Below are positions 56,471 to 64,000 of a DNA stretch of 64,000 bases, piece by piece. Under the pieces are notes generated by a model. That model worked only from the letters and a program-made list of their open reading frames with translations, had not been told where the DNA came from and did not search any database. The stretch is taken from positions 98,321 through 162,320 of the forward strand of contig NZ_LNTY01000049.1 in assembly GCF_001559595.1 (NCBI RefSeq), given 5' to 3'. How positions within the stretch are numbered: the first letter of the stretch is position 1; every line of letters begins with the position of its first letter. This DNA is from Enterovibrio coralii. Its GTDB lineage: Bacteria > Pseudomonadota > Gammaproteobacteria > Enterobacterales > Vibrionaceae. Made by a program: the position numbers and the translations under genes.

Positions 56471-56854
56471 ATGACGAAAAAAACGCTGTTGTCTGTTATT
56501 TGCGTTTTAACTGGCCTGATGGGCGTTTCTTCTGCGGCACACGCAGATGACAAATTCACATTGGGAAGAACAATTCTGCTTGAAAATGCCAATCATGGCG
56601 CTGAAATTCCATTGCTGGTTTGTCGCCGCACCGACGCGATTCAGGTAGAAGCGAGAAAAGATCTACACCTTCGTAAAGTGGTGGTGACGTTCAATAACGG
56701 TGACACCAAAACTATCCGTTTTCATCGTAACGTGAAAGAAGACAGAACAACGGATTGGCGCAAGTTTGCGTACAAACGTTGTGTGAAGAAGTTGGAAGTC
56801 TTTGGTGAGTCGAAAAACTCGTCGGCGGGTGTGCGCGTTTACGGCCGCAGTTAA
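56471..56854 (+). CDS. Exported DUF2541 (YaaI-like) protein
   Basis: A 127-residue periplasmic protein. The signal peptide is MTKKTLLSVICVLTGLMGVSSAAHA. The mature part (LLVCRRTDAIQVEARKDLHLRKVVVTF, DRTTDWRKFAYKRCVKKLEVFGESKNSSAGVRVYG) resembles E. coli YaaI (DUF2541) in cysteine spacing and in the TTDW-x(n)-RCV block. Two cysteines likely form a disulfide. Its function is unknown. A strong terminator follows. Confidence 0.78.
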   Translation: MTKKTLLSVICVLTGLMGVSSAAHADDKFTLGRTILLENANHGAEIPLLVCRRTDAIQVEARKDLHLRKVVVTFNNGDTKTIRFHRNVKEDRTTDWRKFAYKRCVKKLEVFGESKNSSAGVRVYGRS

Positions 56855-56884
56855 TTGCCCTTGCGAGCAATCGAATAACCAATA

Positions 56885-56920
56885 AAAAGAACCCCTGCGA
56901 CGTTGCAGGGGTTCTTTTTT
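56885..56920. terminator. Terminator after the DUF2541 gene
   Basis: AAAGAACCCCTGC / GCAGGGGTTCTTT hairpin followed by a T-run. It also faces the convergent MerR gene. Confidence 0.92.
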
Positions 56921-56927
56921 ATTTCAC

Positions 56928-57464
56928 TTACGCTTTTTGCGCAGGCTGTTGAGACCACTGGCGGATTTTCTTCACTTCGTCGTCATCAATGCTCAGAGAC
57001 TTCAGAAAATCTTCGTGGCCTTGTGGCTCCATCTTTTCAAATTGAATGTGCCAGTTGTGCATGTCCTGCTCAGAGAAACCTGCAGCTTCCATAATTGCTA
57101 CCCAGCGATCTTTATTAACCATTTCTTGCTCCGATTGAATGTTCTGTTCCAGTAGCAACACAATCGCCTTTTGCTGTTGTCGAAGCTTCTTAATCTCCAA
57201 CTCCAACGCATTGAACTGCTCTTTAAGAACAACCTCCTGCGTGATTGTGTCGTTGTGTTCCAACAAGCTGGCAATCTCGCTAACAGGCAAACCATAAGCA
57301 CGATAAGCGACGATAGTTTCTAAGCGCTTTATTTCGTTATCGCCATACCATCGGTAGCCGTTATCAGAACGGTTGGTAGGGGTGATCAATCCCGCCCGTT
57401 CGTAATACAACACCGTGGTTCGGGAAATCCCGGTTTTTCGAGCCAGTTGAGTGACAGATAGCAT
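56928..57464 (-). CDS. MerR family transcriptional regulator
   Basis: A 178-residue MerR protein. The N-terminal winged helix (MLSVTQLARKTGISRTTVLYYERAGLITPTNRSDNGYRWYG) is followed by a coiled coil (QFNALELEIKKLRQQQKAIVLLLEQN). The C-terminal part carries HNWHIQFEKMEPQGHEDFLKSL, a TipAS/YfmP-like ligand region. It is divergent from a MATE exporter. A promoter with the 19-base MerR spacer lies in between, so autoregulation and drug-responsive control of the exporter are likely. Confidence 0.9.
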   Translation of the reverse strand: MLSVTQLARKTGISRTTVLYYERAGLITPTNRSDNGYRWYGDNEIKRLETIVAYRAYGLPVSEIASLLEHNDTITQEVVLKEQFNALELEIKKLRQQQKAIVLLLEQNIQSEQEMVNKDRWVAIMEAAGFSEQDMHNWHIQFEKMEPQGHEDFLKSLSIDDDEVKKIRQWSQQPAQKA

Positions 57465-57496
57465 GATGAACCTTGTTTGTCGTTGGAACAGGTCGG

Positions 57497-57527
57497 AGTA
57501 TCAACCCGACACTTGTAGACGGGTCAA
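57497..57527 (-). promoter_or_regulatory. MerR-type promoter with 19-bp spacer and operator dyad
   Basis: On the minus strand, TTGACC (57522-57527) and GATACT (57497-57502) are separated by 19 bases, the lengthened spacer typical of MerR-controlled promoters. The dyad ACCCG (57504-57508) / CGGGT (57520-57524) sits in the spacer. On the plus strand, TTGTAG (57513-57518) and TTATAC (57536-57541) form a possible overlapping promoter for the MATE gene. Confidence 0.65.
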
Positions 57528-57666
57528 CAACAAAATTATACCTGATGATTCTGAAGGCGTTGAATAGACCGAAATCTATCTAAGGTTGAATGAAACGTAT
57601 CAATATGACGCTGAAAATAAAGCCAAAATACCCCGCCTAGAAATACAAGACGTAACAAGGATTGTT

Positions 57667-59032
57667 ATGAAACCCTACAAAGATATTTTGTTCCTCGCGA
57701 TTCCCATCGCCCTTCATAGTGTGTTGTTTGCCAGCCTCGGCTTTATAGACACCTTTATGCTTTCAGTGCTAGGCGGTGATACCGTCGCCGCAGCGGGCAT
57801 TGGCTCCCGCATACTTTGGTTCGTGTCCAACATCATGTTTGGTATTGCAGGCGCAACCACCATTTTCTGCGCTCAACATTGGGGCGCGAAAGACAATAAA
57901 AGCCTGAGTGTTTCTTTGCACATTGGCATGCTCCACGCGATTGTGGCGTCGGTGGTATTGGTAATCTGCGTGCTGGTTTTCAAAGAGCAAATCGCGTCCT
58001 TGATGACAAACGATGAAACGATTGCTGCGCTGGCAGGTAACTACATTCAAATTTCGATTCTTTGTGTTCTGGTCACCAGTTTATCAGTGATTTGGGGCGC
58101 GGGCCTTCGCGCGATTCAAAAGCCAAAACTGATCCTGTATTTGTTCGTGTTTGAATTGCTGCTGAATGTGTCGCTCAACTACTTGCTGATCTTTGGTCAC
58201 TTCGGTTTTCCTGCAATGGGGTTGGAAGGGGCTGCGTTGGGCACCTTGATTGCCCGAGCATCATCCACGCTCATTCTCTTCTTCTACGTGCATGCGTTCG
58301 AACGTGTGTTGAGTCTGTCTAAAACCTCGTTTACTGCGGCGCAGGCGAAAGCCAAAAACATCGCGTTCGTGAAAATCGCGTTGCCAATCATCGGTGGGGA
58401 AATCATCTGGAGCGGTGGGATCACGGCGTATCACACCATTTACGGCAACATTGATGGTACTGCGCTCGCAGCAATGTCGATATTGGCACCAGTCGAGATC
58501 CTGTTGGCGTCATTCAGTTGGGGCTGCGCAGCGGCGGTTGGCGTATTGGTGGGTGAGAAGATTGGTGCGAACCAATATGACGCGCTCAGTGTGTATATTC
58601 GCGCGGGATTGGTATCTTCCGTTGCAGTGGGCGGCACCATCGTCGGAATATTGTGGGTCAGCAAGATCTGGTCGTTGGCTTGTTTGATGGCGTTGAGCAG
58701 AAGTGCTGGATGCCGTTTATCTGCTGCTGCCGTTCATCTTAGCGTCTATCTTCCTTCGTTCCGTCACCATGACGGCAATGTCAGGGGTGTTGAAAAGCGG
58801 CGGAGACACCAAGTTCGCGATGTATTTGGATATGGTGGCACAATGGTTTGGAGCCATTCCATTGATGCTGATTCTGGCGTTCTGGTTTGAGTTGTCCGTG
58901 CAATATGTTTATGCCGCCGTGTTGCTTGAAGAAACACTCAAGCTCATTCCGGTCGCATTGAGAATTCGAAGCGGGAAGTGGATTAAAAAGCTCGCGGAGC
59001 CTGAAGAGATGATGGAGCCCATGCCGGCATAA
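57667..59032 (+). CDS. MATE family efflux transporter, MerR-linked (two frameshifts as sequenced)
   Basis: Repaired length is about 455 residues with twelve helices of the MATE fold (ILFLAIPIALHSVLFASLGFIDTFMLSVLGG, WGAGLRAIQKPKLILYLFVFELLLNVSLNYLLI). One base is missing near 58662 and another near 58700. With both restored, the region reads WVSQDLVVGLFDGVEQ-x-VLDAVYLLLPFILASIFLRSV, a normal continuation. As sequenced, the frame runs into an unrelated tail ending at 58890. ATG 57667 is chosen for its AAGGA site and because the first helix starts there. The gene is divergent from a MerR regulator that probably controls it. Confidence 0.85.
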
Positions 59033-59042
59033 GCAGGGTGTT

Positions 59043-59065
59043 TTGTAAGTCTGTTCCACTTACAA
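59043..59065 (+). repeat. Inverted repeat after the MATE gene
   Basis: TTGTAAGT / ACTTACAA perfect 8-bp arms with a 7-base loop, just after the MATE stop and before the terminator. Confidence 0.5.
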
Positions 59066-59077
59066 GTTGCAAAAAAA

Positions 59078-59105
59078 ACACCCCTCGGCCAGGGGGTGTT
59101 TTTCT
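59078..59105. terminator. Terminator between MATE and potD genes
   Basis: AACACCCC / GGGGTGTT stem with A-tract and T-tract on either side. It serves both convergent genes. Confidence 0.9.
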
Positions 59106-59136
59106 TTTTGATTTTCTGTCTAACGGACGAAGTAAA

Positions 59137-60168
59137 TTACTCGCCAGTTTTCAGACGCAGGAAGTAGTTTTCGTACTTCTCAGTCAGGTCGCCAACCGCG
59201 TCTTGCCACTCACCACGGTCTATGTCTGCTTGTGGTGGGAACAGGGTTGGGTTGTCTTTGTATGCAGAGTTAGATTTCTCAACTGCTGTCAGATAACCCG
59301 TATCAGCACTGATTTTCGCTGCAATGTCAGGGCGAAGCAGGAAGTCGATCATCTTATGTGCCGCTTCAACGTTCTTCGCGTTCTTTGGAATGGTCAGGCT
59401 GTCTACCCAGAAGATACCGCCTTCTTCCGGCCATACCAATTCAATTGGCAGACCTTCACGTTGCGCTGCTGCCGCAGAGCCGTTCCAAAGCATGCCCAGA
59501 CCCACTTCACCTGACAGGTAAGGGTTGGCTGGGTTGTCAGAGTTGAATACCAATACGTTTGGCATCAGCTTCTTCAGCTCTTCGTATGCTTCGTCGATTT
59601 GCTTAGGATCGGTCGAGTTACCCGAGTAACCCAGTTTACGCAATGCAATGTGGAACACTTCACGCGTGTCGTCCATCAGCATGATCTGACCTTCCAGCTC
59701 AGGGTTCCATAGATCGGCCCAGCTCTTGAAGTCATCAGGGTTGTACATGTCAGTGTTTACCGCCAGACCCGTCATCGCAATAACGTGTGGAATAGAGTAG
59801 TCGTTGTTCGGATCAAACGGTTTATCAAGATAGTTCTTATCCAGCTCAGCAAAGTTGCTTAGCTTGGTTTGGTCAATCTTCTGGAGCATGCCTTCATCGC
59901 GCATTTTTGCAACGAAGTAGGTAGATGGCACGACCAGATCATACCCATCTGGATGCGTTTTCATTTTTGCGTAAAGGGTTTCGTTCGACTCGTAAGTAGA
60001 GTAGATAACCTTAATGCCAGTCTCGCGAGTGAACTGTTCTCTCAGTTCTGTCGAGATGTAAGGACCCCAGTTGGCGAAGATGAGTTGATCATTAGCTGCG
60101 ATTGCAGACGAAGAGAAAAGAGCAGCTGCACAAGCAGTGCCGGCCAGAATTGAAGACCATTTTTTCAT
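59137..60168 (-). CDS. potD: Spermidine/putrescine-binding periplasmic protein PotD
   Basis: A 343-residue ABC substrate-binding protein. The signal peptide is MKKWSSILAGTACAAALFSSSAIA. The PotD start of the mature protein is LIFANWGPYISTELREQFTRETGIKVIYSTYESNETLYAKM. Other matches are YDLVVPSTYFVAKMRDEGML, VFNSDNPANPYLSGEVGLGMLWNGSAAAA and VWPEEGGIFWVDSLTIPKNAKN. Acidic and aromatic residues in these blocks line the polyamine site. The remaining potABC genes are not adjacent, so this is a detached copy or the system is split. Confidence 0.92.
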   Translation of the reverse strand: MKKWSSILAGTACAAALFSSSAIAANDQLIFANWGPYISTELREQFTRETGIKVIYSTYESNETLYAKMKTHPDGYDLVVPSTYFVAKMRDEGMLQKIDQTKLSNFAELDKNYLDKPFDPNNDYSIPHVIAMTGLAVNTDMYNPDDFKSWADLWNPELEGQIMLMDDTREVFHIALRKLGYSGNSTDPKQIDEAYEELKKLMPNVLVFNSDNPANPYLSGEVGLGMLWNGSAAAAQREGLPIELVWPEEGGIFWVDSLTIPKNAKNVEAAHKMIDFLLRPDIAAKISADTGYLTAVEKSNSAYKDNPTLFPPQADIDRGEWQDAVGDLTEKYENYFLRLKTGE

Positions 60169-60687
60169 TAGCGGTTTCCACCTCCAAAGGCCCGTTTTAT
60201 GGGCGCATTAATCATGTCAGAGAGACAACAAGTTCCCTGCGTATATATCGGCAGTGCCGAATTTCGTTGTCGACATAAGTGTCGAAAAATCTGCTGTCGG
60301 GGGTGGTCAAAAGACATCCATGCCCGAAAAATTGGCCGGATATTACCGTTCTCCGTTGTGCCATGCAACAAAAATGAAACGTCCTGAAACGCGACAGATT
60401 TTTTGCAAGCCAGCGAAGGTCAAGCGGTGCGAATCGTTCCTACAAAAATCGAATAAAAAATGCACATCACATTTTTATGGATGGCGGTTAACGAAATGGT
60501 TTCCGCTTGCTTTCAGCTTCATCACAAACTGTCTTTGTCTGGATTACGAAAGTGCCAGTAAATGTGGGCAGAGTCGGATTAAAAAACTTCGAAAAATTAA
60601 CCAATTAGGACTGTGATGCGTTGGCGTTTTTTCCCGCGGGTTTCGGCTGACAATATTGTCAGTTGTTTATGTTTTGGGGATTAGAAA
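60169..60687. other. Divergent intergenic region between potD and the Dcu transporter gene
   Basis: 519 bases with promoters for both genes expected. The only strong symmetry is the palindrome at 60647-60662. No small gene could be supported. Confidence 0.45.
60647..60662. promoter_or_regulatory. 16-bp perfect palindrome upstream of the Dcu transporter gene
   Basis: CTGACAATATTGTCAG reads the same on both strands. It ends 25 bases before the GTG start at 60688, a position fit for an operator. The binding protein is unknown. Confidence 0.55.
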
Positions 60688-62016
60688 GTGCTGTACTTAG
60701 AGTTCTTATTTCTTCTTTTGATGCTGTATATCGGTTCTCGATATGGCGGTATTGGTCTGGGTGTGGTGTCCGGTATTGGTCTGGTTATCGAAGTCTTCGT
60801 GTTCCAGATGCCACCGACATCGCCACCTGTCACGGTAATGCTGATCATCTTGGCGGTCGTGACGTGTGCGTCGATTCTTGAAGCGGCGGGTGGTTTGAAA
60901 TACATGCTACAAGTGGCTGAGCGTTTGCTGCGTAAGAATCCAAAACGCGTCACCTTGATTGCGCCGTTCGTGACCTACGCCATGACTTTCCTGCTGGGTA
61001 CAGGTCATGCGGTTTACAGCATCATGCCTATCATTGGTGATGTTGCGCTGAAAAACGGTATTCGTCCTGAGCGACCAATGGCAGCGGCATCGGTTTCATC
61101 GCAAATTGCGATCACGGCATCTCCGCTCTCTGCGGCCGTGGTGTACTACTTGGCGCAGCTTTCAGACATCCAAGCGGACATTACCTTGATGTCGATTCTG
61201 TTAGTCACCGTACCTGCTACCTTGTTCGGTACCTTGCTGACAGCACTTTACAGCATGAAGCGCGGTGTAGAGCTGGAAGACGATCCTGAATACCAAGCGC
61301 GTATGAAAGACCCAGAGTGGCGTGAGCGTATCTTGAATACCACCGCGACCACATTGAATGAAACGTTGCCAACCTCTGCACGTAACGCGGTATTGATCTT
61401 CCTGTCGTCGATTGTCGCGATTGTTATCATCGCGATGATCCCAGAAATCCGTACCATTGGTGATGCCGCGAAACCGATCAGCATGTCCGTCATCATTCAG
61501 ATGATGATGTTGTGTTTCGGTGGTGTCATCTTACTGGCAACCCATACCGACCCGCGCAACGTGCCAAACGGCGTGGTGTTCAAATCCGGTATGGTGGCAG
61601 CGATTGCGATTTTCGGTATCGCATGGATGTCAGACACCTACTTCAAATACGCAATGCCGCAGTTCGAAGCGGGTATTCTAGACATGGTAACCAGCTACCC
61701 GTGGACGTTCGCACTGGCGCTGTTCATCGTGTCTGTGGTGGTAAACTCGCAAGCTGCAACCGCGCGTATGCTGCTGCCTGTCGGTTTGGGCCTGGGCTTG
61801 GAGCCTGCGCTGTTGATTGGTTTGATGCCCGCCGTTTACGGTTACTTCTTCATTCCTAACTACCCGTCAGATATCGCAACCGTCAACTTCGATACCTCAG
61901 GCACCACCAAAATCGGCAAGTGGTACTTCAACCACTCGTTTATGTCAGTGGGCTTGATAGGCGTTATCGGTGGCTGTGTGATGGGTTACATCTTAGCGCA
62001 GATCATTATTGCCTAA
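60688..62016 (+). CDS. Anaerobic C4-dicarboxylate transporter, DcuA/DcuB family
   Basis: A 442-residue integral membrane carrier. The family blocks are LYIGSRYGGIGLGVVSGIGLVIEVFVF, TCASILEAAGGLKYMLQVAERLLRKNPKRVT, LLGTGHAVYSIMPIIGDVALKNGIRPERPMAAASVSSQIAITASPLSAA and IFGIAWMSDTYF. These carriers exchange fumarate, succinate, malate or aspartate during anaerobic growth. I cannot separate DcuA from DcuB with confidence. The GTG start follows GGGGA at seven bases. A palindrome lies just upstream and a terminator downstream. Confidence 0.93.
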   Translation: MLYLEFLFLLLMLYIGSRYGGIGLGVVSGIGLVIEVFVFQMPPTSPPVTVMLIILAVVTCASILEAAGGLKYMLQVAERLLRKNPKRVTLIAPFVTYAMTFLLGTGHAVYSIMPIIGDVALKNGIRPERPMAAASVSSQIAITASPLSAAVVYYLAQLSDIQADITLMSILLVTVPATLFGTLLTALYSMKRGVELEDDPEYQARMKDPEWRERILNTTATTLNETLPTSARNAVLIFLSSIVAIVIIAMIPEIRTIGDAAKPISMSVIIQMMMLCFGGVILLATHTDPRNVPNGVVFKSGMVAAIAIFGIAWMSDTYFKYAMPQFEAGILDMVTSYPWTFALALFIVSVVVNSQAATARMLLPVGLGLGLEPALLIGLMPAVYGYFFIPNYPSDIATVNFDTSGTTKIGKWYFNHSFMSVGLIGVIGGCVMGYILAQIIIA

Positions 62017-62386
62017 TGACCACCTTTTTCGGTTTAAAAGCGTCCTCAGAGTAGGGCGCTTTTTTATAGGTACAGCCCGCTTTCCGGTTAGAAGCTGTCG
62101 ATTTTATTAGGAGCTCTTCACTCCTGTCTTCTGCTGTTTTCGCTATATAAATCTGATTCTTATGCTTAATCGGTCTATAACTTTTCTGGTGATGAACGTT
62201 TAGAGTTGTTAGCATTTCATTAATTAAAATACAGCGACCTCTTAAAGTGGATAAGTAACGCTATAACGATATCCATTCCTGCAAGCCCGCCAGAGAAGGG
62301 ATGACGTTACTTAAATAAAGTGCAGTGTACTTTTTGTGGTGTGTGAAGTAGTCGTACAGAATAGAAACAAGAAGCGTGGTAACGAG
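62017..62386. other. Intergenic region with the Dcu gene terminator
   Basis: 370 bases. Apart from the terminator at 62036-62065 I see no gene or motif. AT-rich sequence from about 62100 presumably contains the promoter of the outer-membrane protein gene. Confidence 0.45.
62036..62065 (+). terminator. Terminator of the Dcu transporter gene
   Basis: AAAAGCG-CCT / AGG-CGCTTTTTT hairpin with one mismatch and a T-run. Confidence 0.85.
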
Positions 62387-62935
62387 ATGAAGAAGCTAAT
62401 TTTAATGTGTTTGTTGGCGATGCCAATGCGTGCTTTTGCACTAGATGTAGAAGGCCAATATGTCGGTGCTGGTGCGTTACATGTGAACAGCGAGTTGATA
62501 CCCACCGTCACGCTGGGCGTGAACTACACCAATGGCCTAGCCTTTGACCTTCAAGCTGGCTATCTCGAAACCGAATACAAAGAGAGTGATTGGGATAGAT
62601 ACGACAACCAAATCACCCTTCTTATCGCCAACCTAAAACAAACCTTCTATTCCAATGGGTTCAGCGACGTTTATATCAGAGGTTCTATCGGCGGTTTATG
62701 GTGGGAGTCTAACCACTTTGAACGCGCGCAAGTCACCGACCCTTATTTGCCAGACGGCTCAGGCAGCGACAACGCATTTCTTTGGGGTCTAGGAGCGGGT
62801 ATCAATTTGAATTACACCGAACGACTCACGCTCAATGTCGACGCTGGAATGCTAGGGCTCGATGGCAGCATAGAAGAATTGGATTATTCAAAGACAGATA
62901 CTGTTGTTCAGGCGAATGCTTATTTTCGGTTTTAA
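62387..62935 (+). CDS. Outer-membrane beta-barrel protein
   Basis: A 182-residue protein with a signal peptide (MKKLILMCLLAMPMRAFA). Amphipathic beta-strands follow (LIPTVTLGVNYTNGLAFDLQAGYLE, NQITLLIANLKQTFYSNGFSDVYIRGSIGGLWWESNHF, AFLWGLGAGINLNYTERLTLNVDAGML). It ends with aromatic ...VQANAYFRF, a barrel-type terminal Phe. This fits an eight-strand OmpA/OmpW-like barrel. The start at 62387 has GGTAACGAG upstream and begins the signal peptide. The function is unknown. Confidence 0.78.
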   Translation: MKKLILMCLLAMPMRAFALDVEGQYVGAGALHVNSELIPTVTLGVNYTNGLAFDLQAGYLETEYKESDWDRYDNQITLLIANLKQTFYSNGFSDVYIRGSIGGLWWESNHFERAQVTDPYLPDGSGSDNAFLWGLGAGINLNYTERLTLNVDAGMLGLDGSIEELDYSKTDTVVQANAYFRF

Positions 62936-63066
62936 AAGGTTTGTGATGCGTGGAATTGGACAGATTGTCGTTTTTTTGTATGTGGCTAGATCTGTGATCG
63001 TGTGAATAGTTCATTTAAAACATAGTGTTATGATACGTTAGAGGTAGGTGGGTTGCGGTGTTAAAA

Positions 63067-63100
63067 GACAAAATGTCGTATTTAATTCCGACATTTTGTC
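63067..63100. repeat. Perfect 12-bp inverted repeat upstream of the protease gene
   Basis: GACAAAATGTCG (63067-63078) / CGACATTTTGTC (63089-63100) with a 10-base loop, ending 35 bases before the protease start. No T-run follows, so an operator or 5' RNA hairpin is more likely than a terminator. Confidence 0.6.
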
Positions 63101-63135
63101 ATCTAATACAATGTTAGATTTTATTTGGAGTTTGT

Positions 63136-63884
63136 ATGACAACAATAGCTCAGCCTTCAGTTCAGTCACTCATTATAGAAATGAGGTTTAATGGACAAAC
63201 TTTGTCTACTGGTACTGCCTTTGTCGTCAATGGGAGAACTGGACCTTTATTGATCACTAATCGACACAACGTAACAGGTAGGCATCAAGAAACAGATCAA
63301 CCACTATCCAAAACAGGTGGCATACCTAATGAAATTGTTGTAGTTCACAACAGCAAAAGGGCACTTGGTGAATGGGTTGGTATTGTCGAGCCTATTTTGG
63401 ACGCAAATGACAACCCACTATGGATAGAACACCCTGTTCTAGCAAGAAAGCCGATTTTGTAGCTTTGCCATTAACAAACCTCCAAGGTGTAGAACTTTAC
63501 GCTTACGATTTAAATAACACTGGCCCGGACATGCATATTGGCCCAGCAGATTCAGTAAGTGTTGTAGGTTTTCCATTTGGAATCCAAGCGGGTGGCTCAT
63601 TAGCAGTATGGGCTACAGGATTTATGGCTTCAGAGCCTGAAGTTAACTTTAAAGAACTACCTACTTTCTTAATAGATTGCCGCAGTAGGCAAGGGCAATC
63701 GGGGTCTGCTGTTATCGCCTATCGTAGTGGTGGTTCAGTTGCAATGAAAGACGGTAACACGGCTATTTTTTCAGGACCAGTTACCAAATTCTTGGGTGTC
63801 TATAGTGGTCGTATTAACTCTGAGTCAGATTTAGGGATTGTGTGGAAAGCGTCTGCAATCAAAGAGTTGGTAGATAGCATTTAA
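63136..63884 (+). CDS. Trypsin-like serine protease (frameshift as sequenced)
   Basis: Repaired length is about 249 residues with a complete catalytic triad: His44 in LLITNRHNVTG, Asp107 in KKADFVALPL and Ser189 in SRQGQSGSAV. There is no signal peptide, so it is a cytoplasmic stand-alone protease domain without PDZ or membrane parts. A missing A near 63444 breaks the frame three residues before Asp107; adding it joins NPLWIEHPVLA to KKADFVALPL. Base composition is clearly more A+T rich than that of the flanking core genes, suggesting transfer. Stand-alone trypsin-like domains of this kind often occur in defence or conflict loci, but no partner is visible before the window ends. Confidence 0.82.
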
Positions 63885-64000
63885 AATCTAACAAACTGTT
63901 CAAGAGGGATTCACAACGCGTAGCATTTTCAATATGCGTTGATTTTAGTGATTAAGGTGGTTTGCAGTGGCTTTTATATTGCGTTGCTCACCCCTTAACA

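Noticed and set aside
58650..58710. Programmed ribosomal frameshifting as an explanation for the MATE and other broken genes
   Set aside because: No slippery heptamer with a downstream structure is seen. The MATE gene would need two shifts, and the same defect occurs in unrelated genes across the window.

Overview
The window looks like chromosomal DNA from a marine Gram-negative gammaproteobacterium of the family Vibrionaceae. Markers are a GbpA-type chitin-binding LPMO behind a c-di-GMP-I riboswitch, a ZrgA-type zinc uptake operon behind a perfect Zur box, a CpdP-type periplasmic cAMP phosphodiesterase, a DUF2960 protein and a KefF-KefC pair. A Grimontia/Enterovibrio/Photobacterium-like genus is a guess only. 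No rRNA, insertion sequence, integrase or CRISPR array was seen; there is one tRNA-Asn with a decayed partial copy behind it.

Layout. 1-7.7 kb: start of a PQQ-type sugar dehydrogenase, a TPR-GGDEF diguanylate cyclase, DUF2960, a PhoD-like phosphatase, a lipoprotein, a membrane protein and a Gfo/Idh/MocA oxidoreductase. 7.8-11.8 kb: tRNA-Asn, then the Zur-controlled zinc operon. 11.8-18.8 kb: LysR regulator, MATE exporter, then a chemoreceptor preceded by an orphan family-5 solute-binding protein. 19.3-25.6 kb: RND efflux pair, ZntB-like channel, RarD. 26-34.7 kb: orphan P-loop protein, S33 peptidase, PilZ protein, DCC protein, LysE exporter, redoxin-MdaB operon facing an HxlR regulator, KefF-KefC-GNAT operon. 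35-42 kb: riboswitch-gbpA, L,D-transpeptidase, DUF969-DUF979-pcp operon, cpdP. 42.6-45 kb: an AT-rich pair of unknown genes. 45-49.5 kb: acetyltransferase, DUF1272, porin, Calx-beta exoprotein. 49.7-54.4 kb: a reductive dehalogenase operon. 54.4-62 kb: AraC and LysR regulators, DUF2541, MerR plus MATE, PotD, Dcu transporter. The last 2 kb hold an outer-membrane barrel and an AT-rich trypsin-like protease.

The most notable system is the operon at 49870-54332: TPR protein, Tat-exported RdhA with two 4Fe-4S motifs, a three-helix RdhB-like anchor, a PceC/RdhC-like flavinylated membrane protein with two CX3CP motifs, and a small membrane protein. An FNR-type site lies upstream and a strong terminator behind. 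It looks like a complete organohalide-respiration module in a marine facultative anaerobe. The nearby Dcu transporter fits anaerobic growth.

A caution on sequence quality: nine genes are broken by eleven single-base frameshifts. All are repaired by adding one base, usually in a short homopolymer, and the proteins read normally on both sides. I treat these as probable sequencing or assembly deletions and annotate the genes as single units, giving each break point.
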